Both the position numbers and the translations under genes were made by a program. This document shows, piece after piece, positions 36,526 to 45,744 of a stretch of DNA of 64,000 nt. Within the stretch, counting starts at the first letter, position 1; every line of letters begins with the position of its first letter. This DNA is from Devosia rhodophyticola (GTDB taxonomy: Bacteria; Pseudomonadota; Alphaproteobacteria; Rhizobiales; Devosiaceae): NCBI RefSeq assembly GCF_028816475.1, contig NZ_CP118247.1, forward strand, positions 930,001 to 994,000. The letters are read 5' to 3'. Under the pieces are notes generated by a model. The model did not search any database. It was not told the DNA's origin and saw nothing but the letters and a program-made list of their open reading frames with translations.

Positions 36526-37356
36526 ATGGATTCGTTCGAGCTAAACAAGATCATTGGCGCCGTTCTCGGCACCCTGTTATTTGTCATGGGTGTCGGTATT
36601 GTCGCCGAATCCATCTATAGTCCGATTGAGGATCGGGGGCCCGGCTATGCCTTGCCCGAACCAGAGGCGACCGCAGATGCCGGCGCTGCGCCGGTGGTTG
36701 TGGAAACGCCTCTGCCGGTTTTGCTGGCCAGTGCCGACGTCAAGCGCGGTCAGGCCGCTGTTCGCAAGTGCCAGTCCTGCCACAATTTTGGCGAGGGCGA
36801 ACCCAACAAGCAGGGGCCGCTACTCTATGATGTGGTCGACCGCCTCGAAGGTAGTCATGAAGGTTTCTCCTATTCGGACGAAATGCTGAAACACAATGCC
36901 GATGGCGCGCATTGGACTTATGAGAACCTCAACGCCTTCTTGACCAAACCCAAGGATTATGTCCCCGGCACCAAGATGAGCTTCCCAGGCATCAGCAAGC
37001 CCGAAGAACGCGCCGACGTCCTGGCCTATTTGCAGACGTTGTCAGCTTCGCCAAAGGCTTTCCCTGAGCCAGAAGCGGCTCCTGCTGAAGCGGCACCCGC
37101 CGCCGATGCAGCGGCCCCGGCCGCAGACGCCACCCCGGCCGAAGGCGCAGCTCCTGCAGAGGACACTGCCCCGGCAGCTGAAACACCGGCGCCAACGGCC
37201 AGTGAACCTGCGCCAGCCGAAGCAGCCGATACGCCTATTGCAAATGATGCTGCAGCGCCCGCTGCCAGCGGTGGCTCAGCGGCGCCGGTCGAAACGCCGA
37301 CAACAACCCAGACCGAGACATCGACCGAAGGTACACCGACCACCACCGGCCACTAG
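36526..37356 (+). CDS. Membrane-anchored c-type cytochrome (CycM/c552-like) with Pro/Ala-rich tail
   Basis: 276 residues from the ATG at 36526. An uncleaved N-terminal anchor (MDSFELNKIIGAVLGTLL, about 8-28) is followed by a class I cytochrome c domain (about 75-180) with the haem motif CQSCH and a distal Met in TKMSFPG. This is the form of CycM, which carries electrons from the bc1 complex to aa3 oxidase at the membrane. Residues from about 183 onward are a low-complexity Ala/Pro/Glu/Thr tail of some 90 residues, unusual for the family and on the periplasmic side. A strong terminator follows. Confidence 0.9.
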   Translation: MDSFELNKIIGAVLGTLLFVMGVGIVAESIYSPIEDRGPGYALPEPEATADAGAAPVVVETPLPVLLASADVKRGQAAVRKCQSCHNFGEGEPNKQGPLLYDVVDRLEGSHEGFSYSDEMLKHNADGAHWTYENLNAFLTKPKDYVPGTKMSFPGISKPEERADVLAYLQTLSASPKAFPEPEAAPAEAAPAADAAAPAADATPAEGAAPAEDTAPAAETPAPTASEPAPAEAADTPIANDAAAPAASGGSAAPVETPTTTQTETSTEGTPTTTGH

Positions 37357-37384
37357 GCTGGCCGTTGTCGGTCGATAGAATTAC

Positions 37385-37414
37385 AAGCCGCGCCCTCTGG
37401 CGCGGCTTTTTTTG
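37385..37414 (+). terminator. Rho-independent terminator after the cytochrome c gene
   Basis: A 10-bp perfect stem (AAGCCGCGCC 37385-37394 with GGCGCGGCTT 37399-37408, loop CTCT) is followed directly by a T-run. A textbook intrinsic terminator 28 bases after the stop. Confidence 0.93.
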
Positions 37415-37520
37415 ATTTTCCAAGATTGCGCAAGCTTGGGAATTGAACGCTGCATCAAGAATTGCGCTATCAGGGTCAAGCTCGATCAGTGACGCCGCGT
37501 GTATTGATCGGCTCCGGGGA

Positions 37521-38465
37521 ATGTCCATGCTATTGTTGCACATGTCCGATATTGACGAAGCCAGTTGGGCTGAAATGCTACGCGAGGTGTTGGCACCCTA
37601 CCCGGTTGTGGTTCGCACCGATAATTTTGACCCCGCCGATGTACGCTATATTTTGGTCTGGAAGCCGACCGCCGACGCGTTTGACGGCTTGAGCCATCTC
37701 AAGGCTGTGCTGTCGATGGGTGCGGGCGTTGATGCCTTGTTGGGCCACCCCAACCTGCCCGATGCACCGATCGTACGCTTCGTTGATGATGATCTGAGCC
37801 AGCGCATGAGCGATTATGTGGTGGCGCATGTCGCTATGCATCAAAGGCTTTATACACGTTTTCGCGCCGACCAACGGGCGCGGCGCTGGACACAATTATA
37901 TCCACCAACCGCCACAACCGTCACGGTGGGCATTATGGGCATGGGCGTTTTGGGGCAAGACGCGGCGCGGCGGCTATTGCCGCTCGGCTATGAACTGCGT
38001 GGCTGGAGCCGTTCCCCCAAAAGCATCGAAGGCGTCGCCGGTTTTACGGGGCCCAAGCAGTTTGATGATTTTCTGGCGGGCACCGATATTCTGGTCAACC
38101 TGTTGCCATTGACGCCCGACACGGTTGGCATTCTCAACCGCGACACTTTCGCCAAGCTCAAGCGTGACGGATTGACTGGCGGACCGGTGATCATCAATAC
38201 GGGGCGTGGCGGGCACCAGAAGGAAGCCGATATTGTTTCGGCCCTTAGCGATGGCACTCTGGCCGCCGCGAGCCTTGATGTGTTCGAGGTTGAACCTTTG
38301 CCAGTTGACAGCCCGCTGTGGGACATCGAGAATTGCTACATTACCCCGCACATTGCCGCGATTTCATCAAAAAGTGCCGGGATCAGCTATTTTTCCAAGG
38401 TCATTCTGGACCATGAGGCCGGCAAGCCGCTGCTCCACGTTGTGGACAGGTCACGCGGTTACTAG
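37521..38465 (+). CDS. ghrA: Glyoxylate/hydroxypyruvate reductase A-type 2-hydroxyacid dehydrogenase
   Basis: 314 residues from ATG 37521 (ATG 37527 has better ribosome-site spacing). NAD(P)-binding GIMGMGVLGQDAA, the catalytic Arg in NTGRGG, Glu in DVFEVEPLP and His in ITPHIAAIS mark a D-2-hydroxyacid dehydrogenase. The N-terminal WAEMLREVLAPYP and LSMGAGVDALL fit the GhrA subfamily. Reduces glyoxylate or hydroxypyruvate with NADPH. Converges on the M17 peptidase gene. Confidence 0.88.
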   Translation: MSMLLLHMSDIDEASWAEMLREVLAPYPVVVRTDNFDPADVRYILVWKPTADAFDGLSHLKAVLSMGAGVDALLGHPNLPDAPIVRFVDDDLSQRMSDYVVAHVAMHQRLYTRFRADQRARRWTQLYPPTATTVTVGIMGMGVLGQDAARRLLPLGYELRGWSRSPKSIEGVAGFTGPKQFDDFLAGTDILVNLLPLTPDTVGILNRDTFAKLKRDGLTGGPVIINTGRGGHQKEADIVSALSDGTLAAASLDVFEVEPLPVDSPLWDIENCYITPHIAAISSKSAGISYFSKVILDHEAGKPLLHVVDRSRGY

Positions 38466-38476
38466 CTGATGCGGCC

Positions 38477-39826
38477 TCAGGCTGGGTACCGCTGCTTTAG
38501 AACGCCATAGACCGCGCGGATGCCCTGATCCGTGCCGCCCTGGCTGCGACCTGGGCGGGCCTCCGGTGCCCAGCCGTAGATATCAAGATGCACCCACGCC
38601 CCGGCGCGTTCGACAAACCGTTTGAGGAACATGGCGGCGGTGATCGAACCGGCAAAGCCACCGGCACCGGCATTGTTAACGTCGGCAATGCGCGAATTCA
38701 TCATTGTATCATACGGGCCCCAAAGCGGCATTTGCCAGAGGGGATCGTCGCTGGCCAACCCGGCGGCCATCAGGTCACGCGCCAATTGATCGTCGCTCGT
38801 ATATAGAGGCGGCAATTCAGGGCCAAGCGCAACGCGGGCGGCACCGGTCAGCGTTGCCATATCGAGCAGCAGTTCGGGCGCCTCCTCATCGGCAAGGGTC
38901 AGCGCATCGGCAAGGATCAAGCGCCCCTCGGCATCGGTATTGCCGATCTCGACGGTCAAACCGCGCCGCGAGGGCAGGATATCGCCGGGGCGGAAGGATG
39001 AGCCAGCAATCGCGTTTTCGACCACGGGCAGCAGGACGCGCAAACGCAGTTTGAGACCCGCGTCGATAATGGCGTGAGCAAGTCCCAGAATGTTGGCGGC
39101 TCCGCCCATGTCTTTTTTCATCAGTCCCATGCCGGCGGCTGATTTGATATCGAGCCCGCCGGTGTCAAAGGTCACACCCTTGCCGACCAATGTTACCTTG
39201 GGCGCTGCGGGATCTCCCCAGGTTAAATCGAGCAGTCTTGGTGCCTCGACGCTGGCGCGTCCAACAGCATGAATCAACGGCAGTTTGGCATTGAGCAGGT
39301 CATCGCCAACAATGCTGCGCAATTCCATCTTGTGACGGGTGGCAAAGGCTGCGATTTCGCGCTCAAAGGCATCGGGTCCGAGATCGTTGGCAGGCGTATT
39401 GATCAGATCGCGCGCCAGATAAGCGGCATCGACCAGGCGGGTTACCTCTGCAGCGTCGGCGTCTTCCGGCATCGCCAGAACTGGGGCCGGGCTGCCTGAC
39501 TTGTAGCGGTCAAACCTGTAGGCGCCGAGACTAAAAGCAATGGCAGCCAGCGTCGGGTCACCGATGGCACCCTCCAGGCGGTAGTGGCCTTCGGGCAGAT
39601 TGGTAGCGGCCAGTGCTGCCATCATTGGCGGGCGACCGTTTTCGGGGCCGGTGCCAAAGAGATGGGCCGACAGATTGCCGTGGGCATCGGGCACCGACAG
39701 CAAGCGACCGCGCTGGCCAGAAAAACCGTTATTGCTCGCCCAATGCTGGACAAAATCATCCAGGGCAGATGAGGCGATATTGCCCTCCTCGACAAAGATT
39801 ACCGGCACAATCTGGGAATCGGACAT
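38477..39826 (-). CDS. Leucyl aminopeptidase family protein (M17)
   Basis: 449 residues. Two-metal aminopeptidase: GKGVTFDTGGLDIKS with the catalytic Lys and metal ligands, the family signature NTDAEGRL, and the Glu/Asp of the metal centre in the same strands; the N-terminal third is the less conserved domain. It belongs to the shorter M17 subgroup rather than PepA itself. Cytosolic. Stands alone between ghrA and the pilus lipoprotein gene. Confidence 0.93.
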   Translation of the reverse strand: MSDSQIVPVIFVEEGNIASSALDDFVQHWASNNGFSGQRGRLLSVPDAHGNLSAHLFGTGPENGRPPMMAALAATNLPEGHYRLEGAIGDPTLAAIAFSLGAYRFDRYKSGSPAPVLAMPEDADAAEVTRLVDAAYLARDLINTPANDLGPDAFEREIAAFATRHKMELRSIVGDDLLNAKLPLIHAVGRASVEAPRLLDLTWGDPAAPKVTLVGKGVTFDTGGLDIKSAAGMGLMKKDMGGAANILGLAHAIIDAGLKLRLRVLLPVVENAIAGSSFRPGDILPSRRGLTVEIGNTDAEGRLILADALTLADEEAPELLLDMATLTGAARVALGPELPPLYTSDDQLARDLMAAGLASDDPLWQMPLWGPYDTMMNSRIADVNNAGAGGFAGSITAAMFLKRFVERAGAWVHLDIYGWAPEARPGRSQGGTDQGIRAVYGVLKQRYPA

Positions 39827-39976
39827 GGCAGCCTACATGGTTTTTCGTTGCCCCTGTTTAGCGGCTTGGCCCGCCCGGATCAATTGGTCAACAGCCGACT
39901 TTAACGGGCTGTTAGGGTTAATGATTTATTGCTGGATCCAAGAGGTGCCATCGCATCGTCGAGGAGTTGGCCTATC

Positions 39977-40750
39977 GTGCTGCAGGTTTCGCGGATAACC
40001 CGTTCGTTTCGCGCCATCATGTTGGTAAGTGTTGCCGCTGTGGCGCTGTCGGCCTGCGCATCCAACCGCTCCAGCTCACGTTCTCCTGATTTTGCGGGCC
40101 TGTCGCACGATGCCAGTCAAGCCAATCTGGCTGAGCTGAGCGCGCGCTACAAAGCCAATCCCAAGGACAAGGGATTGATCATCTATTTTGCTGCCGCACT
40201 GCGCGGGCAGGGCCAGAGCAAACAGGCTGTGTCGGTTCTTGAGGCGGGCATGGCCTATTATAAGAGCGATGTTGATATCAGCGTTGCCTATGCAAAAGCA
40301 CTGGCGGCCGATGGTCGTTTCGAGCAGGCGCTCAATGTTATAGATGATGCCATTCGTCCCGATGCGCCGGACTGGAACGCGCTTTCTGTCAAGGGTGCCA
40401 TTCTCGATCAAATGGGGCGTAATGGCGAGGCCCGGCAACTCTATAAGCAGGCGCAAGCCTTTGCGCCGGGCGAAGCCTCGATCGAAGCCAACTGGGGCCT
40501 GTCCTTTGCGATGACCCAGGACTTGAATTCGGCCGAACAACATTTGCGTCGCGCCGTTTCAATGCCGGGTGCTACAACGCAAGTCCGGCAAAATCTGGCG
40601 TTGATACTGGGACTACAGGGCCAGTTTGACGCCGCCCGAGCCATCTATGCCGCCGAATTGCCGCCGGAACAGGTGGCCGCCAACATGGCTTACGTCAAGG
40701 CGCTCCTGACTCAGCAGAACCGCTGGGACACTGTAGCCAAGGCCAACTAG
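39977..40750 (+). CDS. tadD: TPR lipoprotein, TadD-like pilus assembly factor
   Basis: 257 residues from the GTG at 39977, which has GAGGAG ten bases upstream; a later ATG at 40019 is possible. Signal peptide ending in a lipobox (ALSAC), then tandem TPR helices (about 50-240) with lengths and spacing of TadD, the outer-membrane pilotin-like protein that helps the secretin. It lies at the 3' end of the tad operon but on the opposite strand, convergent with tadC. Confidence 0.82.
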   Translation: MLQVSRITRSFRAIMLVSVAAVALSACASNRSSSRSPDFAGLSHDASQANLAELSARYKANPKDKGLIIYFAAALRGQGQSKQAVSVLEAGMAYYKSDVDISVAYAKALAADGRFEQALNVIDDAIRPDAPDWNALSVKGAILDQMGRNGEARQLYKQAQAFAPGEASIEANWGLSFAMTQDLNSAEQHLRRAVSMPGATTQVRQNLALILGLQGQFDAARAIYAAELPPEQVAANMAYVKALLTQQNRWDTVAKAN

Positions 40751-40842
40751 GCCAACTAGGCCAACCTCCCCAACAAACGCTAAGTCTTCCAGTAGACGCT
40801 TAGGCGCGCGCCATTGGCGTGGGTAGCAGTGAAGACGGGCAT

Positions 40843-41847
40843 CTAGAACGAGGTTTTAACGGTCTGTGCAAATGCCGTGATGATAGCTGGGGTCATGATG
40901 ACGATGAACAACACCGGCAGGAAGAACAGGATCAGCGGCACCGTCATTTTGGGCGGCAGAGAGGCAGCCTTTTTTTCCGCTTCCATCAGGCGGGTTTCGC
41001 GCCCCTCTTCGGCCATGACGCGCAGCGCCTGACCCACAGAGGTACCGTAGCGATCAGCCTGAATAAGCGCTGTCATTACCGATTTGACGTTGTCCAACCC
41101 TGTACGGCGGCCCAGATTGTCATAGGCGCGACTGCGATCATCGAGGAAGGACAGTTCGGCGGTCGTCAGGGTTATCTCTTCGGCCAGTGCCCCGCTTTGC
41201 TGGCCGATTTCCTTGGCCACGCGCTTCATGGCGTGTTCAATCGACATGCCCGCTTCAACGCAAAGCAGCATCAGATCAAGACAGTCGGGCCAGGCCTTGC
41301 GGATTTCCTTTTGCCGTTTGACCGTCGCATTCTTGAGCAAAATATTGGGTAGGAACGAGGCTATGATGCCCGCGCCGATCGCGTAGACCAGATTGAGAAA
41401 CAGCGGCTTTTCAGGATACATAACAAAGATCAGATAGGCGGCAACAACGGCAAAAAAGCCAAGTGGGGTTGCAAAGCGCATGAACAGGAACGAATTAAGG
41501 TGCCCCTGCCCGCGATAACCGGCCATTGCCAGCTTGTTAACGGTATTGCTGTCCTTGAAAGCCTTCTCGAGACTCAAGTTCTCCACCATGCGTTTCATCA
41601 TGGTGGTGTTGGAAGTTTCGCTACGCCGAATAGTGCCCCGCGCGTCGCTGGCAACCGGGCCGCGCAGACGAGCCATTTCCTCGGCGCGCATTTTCTCGCG
41701 CTCCAGAGCCACACGGCGGATGCGCTGCTTCATCTCTGATTTGACGACAAAAGAGGAGCCGAAAGTGAAAACCACGGCGCCAGCACAAATGGCGGCCAGA
41801 ACGGCTATGACAAAATCGCGCTGCGCCAGCAATCCGAGCAAATTCAT
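40843..41847 (-). CDS. tadC: Tad pilus inner-membrane platform protein TadC
   Basis: 334 residues of the GspF/TadC family. N-terminal membrane segment (about 12-32), a cytoplasmic stretch, two more membrane segments (about 127-170), a GspF domain (about 190-315: CLDLMLLCVEAGMSIEHAMKRVA and ALIQADRYGTSVGQALRVMAEEGR) and a C-terminal membrane helix. Works with TadB as the platform through which CpaF drives pilus assembly. Nine bases after tadB. Confidence 0.93.
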   Translation of the reverse strand: MNLLGLLAQRDFVIAVLAAICAGAVVFTFGSSFVVKSEMKQRIRRVALEREKMRAEEMARLRGPVASDARGTIRRSETSNTTMMKRMVENLSLEKAFKDSNTVNKLAMAGYRGQGHLNSFLFMRFATPLGFFAVVAAYLIFVMYPEKPLFLNLVYAIGAGIIASFLPNILLKNATVKRQKEIRKAWPDCLDLMLLCVEAGMSIEHAMKRVAKEIGQQSGALAEEITLTTAELSFLDDRSRAYDNLGRRTGLDNVKSVMTALIQADRYGTSVGQALRVMAEEGRETRLMEAEKKAASLPPKMTVPLILFFLPVLFIVIMTPAIITAFAQTVKTSF

Positions 41848-41856
41848 TTGACGCCT

Positions 41857-42834
41857 CTAAAAATCGAACTGGACCATGCGGTTCATGACGAACACACCGA
41901 GCGAGAGCATCAACAGCGCCACCCCAGACCAAATCTGGCCCAGGAATGTGGTCCAGAGCGGTGTGAGATATTGCGGTGAAACCAACGAAACCAAACCCGC
42001 GACAACAAACGGCAGCGCGCCAATAATGATCGCGGACGCCTTGGCCTCCGCCGACATCGCCGCAACCTTCTGCTTCATCTTCTTGCGGTTGCGCAGAACG
42101 CGCGCCAGATTGGTCAGTGCTTCACTCAAATTGCCGCCCGACTGCTGCTGGACGGTAATGACCACGACGAAGAAATTGACCTCCGACAATGGCACCCGAT
42201 CAAGCAGCACCGAGACAGCCTCAGTCATCGTCATGCCGACCGACTGTTGGTCTAGTACCCGGGCAAATTCGGATTTTACCGGCTCCTTGGCGTCCTTGGC
42301 AACGACGCGCATGCTGTCGTTAAGCGGCAATCCGGTTTTGACACCACGAACGATGGCTTCAACGGCATTGGGCAGTTCATCGAGATATTTGTTCTGATAG
42401 CGCTTGCGGCGGCGCGCGATGTACCAGCGTGGCATCAGATAAGCGATACCGACGGCAAAAACGGCTGCAAACAGTATGGGCACCTGCACGAGGAACAGGA
42501 TGACAAAGGCAATGGCCCCAAGAATGGCGCTATTGCGAATAAAGCCTGCGGGCTTGATCGTCATGCCGGCCTGAAACAATTGCCCCTTGAGTGGCACCCG
42601 ACGCTTCTTGCGCTCAAGGGCGTCAGACTGTGCCTTGAGCGCCTGCTGCACCGATTTGCGGCGCTGATCCCGGTTCTTGAGGTCGGCGTTTTCCTGCCGC
42701 ACGACCCTTATGTCCCCCTGGTAGGCTTTGATCCGCTTTTCGGCGCGACCATTGCCCAACATGGACGGCACCAAGGCAAAGCCGACGGCTCCGACGCAGA
42801 TCATGGCAAGAATAGCGAGGATAAAGGGGGTCAT
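41857..42834 (-). CDS. tadB: Tad pilus inner-membrane platform protein TadB
   Basis: 325 residues from the ATG at 42834, four bases after the cpaF stop. N-terminal membrane helix (about 2-22), a basic charged linker, two helices (about 100-135), the GspF-type domain with VEAIVRGVKTGLPLNDSMRVVAKD and FFVVVITVQQQSGGNLSEALTNLA (given as separate motifs VKTGLPLNDSM and QQQSGGNLSEAL), and C-terminal membrane helices. Partner of TadC. Confidence 0.93.
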   Translation of the reverse strand: MTPFILAILAMICVGAVGFALVPSMLGNGRAEKRIKAYQGDIRVVRQENADLKNRDQRRKSVQQALKAQSDALERKKRRVPLKGQLFQAGMTIKPAGFIRNSAILGAIAFVILFLVQVPILFAAVFAVGIAYLMPRWYIARRRKRYQNKYLDELPNAVEAIVRGVKTGLPLNDSMRVVAKDAKEPVKSEFARVLDQQSVGMTMTEAVSVLLDRVPLSEVNFFVVVITVQQQSGGNLSEALTNLARVLRNRKKMKQKVAAMSAEAKASAIIIGALPFVVAGLVSLVSPQYLTPLWTTFLGQIWSGVALLMLSLGVFVMNRMVQFDF

Positions 42835-42838
42835 GGCG

Positions 42839-44329
42839 TCATGAATCCAGAAGTTCGCGGTGCTCGGTATTGGAGTTTTCCAATGCCTCGACCAGATTGG
42901 CTTCCTCATTGAAATATTTGGCCCGCTCGGTGAACTGGGGCTTGGTTATACCGGTGGAGCGATGGCGCCCCAGGAGCGCGCCGTTCTGATCCTCGCCAGT
43001 AATGTCGTAGAGGAAGATATCCTGGGTGACGATCACATCGCCTTCCATGCCCAGGATCTCGGAAATATGGGTGATGCGGCGTGAGCCATCGCGCAGACGC
43101 GCGGCCTGAACGACGACGTCGATCGAGGAGGTGATCATTTCGCGAATGGTGCGGCTGGGCAAAGAATAGCCGCCCATGGTGATCATGGATTCAAGGCGAC
43201 TGAGTGCCTCGCGGGGCGAGTTGGCGTGCAGCGTTCCCATTGAGCCATCGTGACCAGTGTTCATGGCCTGCAGCAGATCAAAGCTTTCGGGGCCACGCAC
43301 CTCGCCCACGATGATGCGTTCGGGGCGCATACGCAGGCAGTTCTTGATCAGATCGCGCATGGTAATCTCACCTTCACCCTCGAGATTGGGCGGGCGGGTT
43401 TCCAGTCGCACCACATGAGGCTGCTGGAGTTGAAGTTCGGCAGAGTCTTCGCAGGTAATGACGCGTTCATCCTTTTCGATGAAGGCGGTCAGGCAGTTGA
43501 GCAAGGTCGTCTTGCCCGAACCGGTACCGCCCGAGATCAGGATATTGGCGCGTACGCGGCCCAGAATGCGCAGCACCTCGGCCCCTTCGGGCGATATCGA
43601 GCCATATTTGACCAGTTGCTGAAGCGTCAACTTGTCTTTCTTGAACTTACGAATGGTAAGCGCGGCACCATCGATAGCCAGAGGCGGGGCGATGACGTTG
43701 ACGCGAGAACCGTCGGGTAGACGCGCATCGCAGATGGGCGAACTTTCATCAACGCGACGGCCAACCTGGCTCACGATGCGTTGGCAAACATTCATCAGAT
43801 GAGCATCGTCGCGGAACCGGACGTTGGTCAGCTTCACCTTACCCGCCACTTCGATGTAGCAACGCTGCGAACCGTTGACCATGATGTCGGCGATGTCGTC
43901 GCGCGCCAGAAGCGGCTCAAGCGGTCCATAACCGAGCACGTCATTACAGATGTCGTCGAGCAGGTCTTCCTGCTCCGAGATCGACATGATGATGGATTTG
44001 AGCGCTATGATTTCCGCGACAATATCGCGAATTTCCTCGCGTGCCGCGTCGATCTCCATGGTCGCGAGTTGACTGAGATCGATTGAGTCAATCAGAGCGT
44101 TGAAAATTGCCGACTTGGTCTGGAAATATTCCTTGTCGCGCTGAGCATCTGCGGGCGCGCGCACATCGACAACTTCATCGTTTCCCTTGAGGCGCTGGGC
44201 AGCCTGGGTCGGGTCGGTTGCCTTGCGAACCTGATCTGGCTTTTCGGCAGGCGCTTCGGCCGGACGCGGCTTGACGACCTCGTTCACGCCCGGGGTGTTG
44301 CCACCAAATGATGTACGCTTGCCAAACAT
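42839..44329 (-). CDS. cpaF: Tad pilus assembly ATPase CpaF (TadA)
   Basis: Hexameric secretion ATPase of 496 residues that powers Flp pilus extension. A disordered N-terminal 80 residues is followed by the type II/IV secretion ATPase core: Walker [15 protein letters not shown], Asp box and CEDSAELQL, Walker B region [12 protein letters not shown] and the His box [14 protein letters not shown]. Located between cpaE and tadB as in other tad loci. Confidence 0.97.
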   Translation of the reverse strand: MFGKRTSFGGNTPGVNEVVKPRPAEAPAEKPDQVRKATDPTQAAQRLKGNDEVVDVRAPADAQRDKEYFQTKSAIFNALIDSIDLSQLATMEIDAAREEIRDIVAEIIALKSIIMSISEQEDLLDDICNDVLGYGPLEPLLARDDIADIMVNGSQRCYIEVAGKVKLTNVRFRDDAHLMNVCQRIVSQVGRRVDESSPICDARLPDGSRVNVIAPPLAIDGAALTIRKFKKDKLTLQQLVKYGSISPEGAEVLRILGRVRANILISGGTGSGKTTLLNCLTAFIEKDERVITCEDSAELQLQQPHVVRLETRPPNLEGEGEITMRDLIKNCLRMRPERIIVGEVRGPESFDLLQAMNTGHDGSMGTLHANSPREALSRLESMITMGGYSLPSRTIREMITSSIDVVVQAARLRDGSRRITHISEILGMEGDVIVTQDIFLYDITGEDQNGALLGRHRSTGITKPQFTERAKYFNEEANLVEALENSNTEHRELLDS

Positions 44330-44394
44330 GGACTTCCTACCGTTTCAGTCTGGGCCCTGCCCGGCTCATACGCACGGGCAGACCAGGGATTGGA

Positions 44395-45666
44395 TCAGGC
44401 ACGCTTCTTCATGAATGCGGGCAACTTCATCAGACTGCCCACCTTGCCAGCGCTTACGGGCGCCTGGCGACCGGTGACATGCATGCCGATGCTGCGATAA
44501 ATTTCGTTGATCTTGTTGTTGGCCGCGACCTCGGCGATCATCTGCCCATTGTTGGCGGCGGTACCGAACAAGGCCGCGTCGAACGGAATTTGACCCAACA
44601 GGTGGCACTCAACCGATCCAGCAAATTCGGCAGCTGCAATTTCAGGTCGACGCGGCATGCTGAGCTTGTTGATTACCAATTGAGGCGCGGCCTCACTGGG
44701 GCGCAGTGCCTTGATGGTGTCGGCCATGGTCTTGGCATTTCGCAGATTAGCCAGATCGGGTTCGGCCACGATCACAACTTCATCGATGGTGGCAAGGGTC
44801 TGGCGTACCCAGGCATTCCAGGCGTGAGGAATATCAAGAACCACCACGGGCATGCTCGATTGACACAGTTCGATGACCTGTTCGAACTGGCGTTCCTCAA
44901 AATCATAGGTCTGATCGAGGGTGATCGGTGCCGTGAGCAGATTGATGTGATTGGCGGCCTTTGACATCAGCCGATCCAGCATCACCTGATCGACTTTTTG
45001 ATTGGCCATGACGGCGTCGGCGATCCCGTGGGGAGGATCCTGATTGAAATTCAATCCGGCTGTGCCAAACGCTAGGTCCATATCAAGAATGAGTGCATCC
45101 TGACGCAGGCTCTGGGCAACGGCCCAGGCGACATTGTGCGCGACGGTGGAGGAGCCGGCGCCGCCCTTGGCAGAAATGAAGCCGACGGTTCGACCGATTG
45201 GTGTGGAAGTGGCAGAAGCGAAAATTTCGGTGATGGCCGAAACGATGGACTGTGCACTGGCGGGCAGAACGATATATTCGGACACGCCAAATTTGATCAG
45301 TTCGCGATAAAGCACCACGTCGTTGACGTGGCCAAGTACGATCAATTTGGTAGTGGCATCGCATACTTCGGCCAAATGCGCCAACGCTTTGGGGATGTCA
45401 GCCGGCGGCAGGGTCGTTTCTACCATGATCAAATTGGGCGTGGGATTGGACTTATAAGTTTCAATTGCTCCATCCAAGCCGCCGTTGTGGGTGGTCAGGG
45501 CAACCTTGGACATCCGACGGTCGTGAATGGCGCTTTCGACCAATTGCGCAGTTTGGGAGTGCTCGCAAAATGCCTGAATGGTGATGCGCGGGATCAGCCG
45601 TGCGCCGCCAGCGATTTCAGCTGCAGGGTCTTCTGTCTTACCGGGCTCAGGGGTCAAAAAGCTCAT
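44395..45666 (-). CDS. cpaE: Pilus assembly protein CpaE (TadZ), ParA/MinD-like
   Basis: 423 residues from the ATG at 45666. An N-terminal receiver-like domain (about 45-150, ANLIMVETTLPP-type strand-turn) precedes a MinD/ParA ATPase domain with the variant Walker A SAKGGAGSSTVAHN, in which the second Lys/Thr positions are SS, and LILDMDLAFGTAG. TadZ-type proteins localise the pilus machinery to the pole. Follows cpaC directly; no cpaD is between them. Confidence 0.93.
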   Translation of the reverse strand: MSFLTPEPGKTEDPAAEIAGGARLIPRITIQAFCEHSQTAQLVESAIHDRRMSKVALTTHNGGLDGAIETYKSNPTPNLIMVETTLPPADIPKALAHLAEVCDATTKLIVLGHVNDVVLYRELIKFGVSEYIVLPASAQSIVSAITEIFASATSTPIGRTVGFISAKGGAGSSTVAHNVAWAVAQSLRQDALILDMDLAFGTAGLNFNQDPPHGIADAVMANQKVDQVMLDRLMSKAANHINLLTAPITLDQTYDFEERQFEQVIELCQSSMPVVVLDIPHAWNAWVRQTLATIDEVVIVAEPDLANLRNAKTMADTIKALRPSEAAPQLVINKLSMPRRPEIAAAEFAGSVECHLLGQIPFDAALFGTAANNGQMIAEVAANNKINEIYRSIGMHVTGRQAPVSAGKVGSLMKLPAFMKKRA

Positions 45667-45744
45667 CGAACCAAGTCTCCAATTTGCCGCCAACGCGACG
45701 CGAACTCACTCAAGGTCGGGGCAGCGCGCCGCCCCGGAAACATT

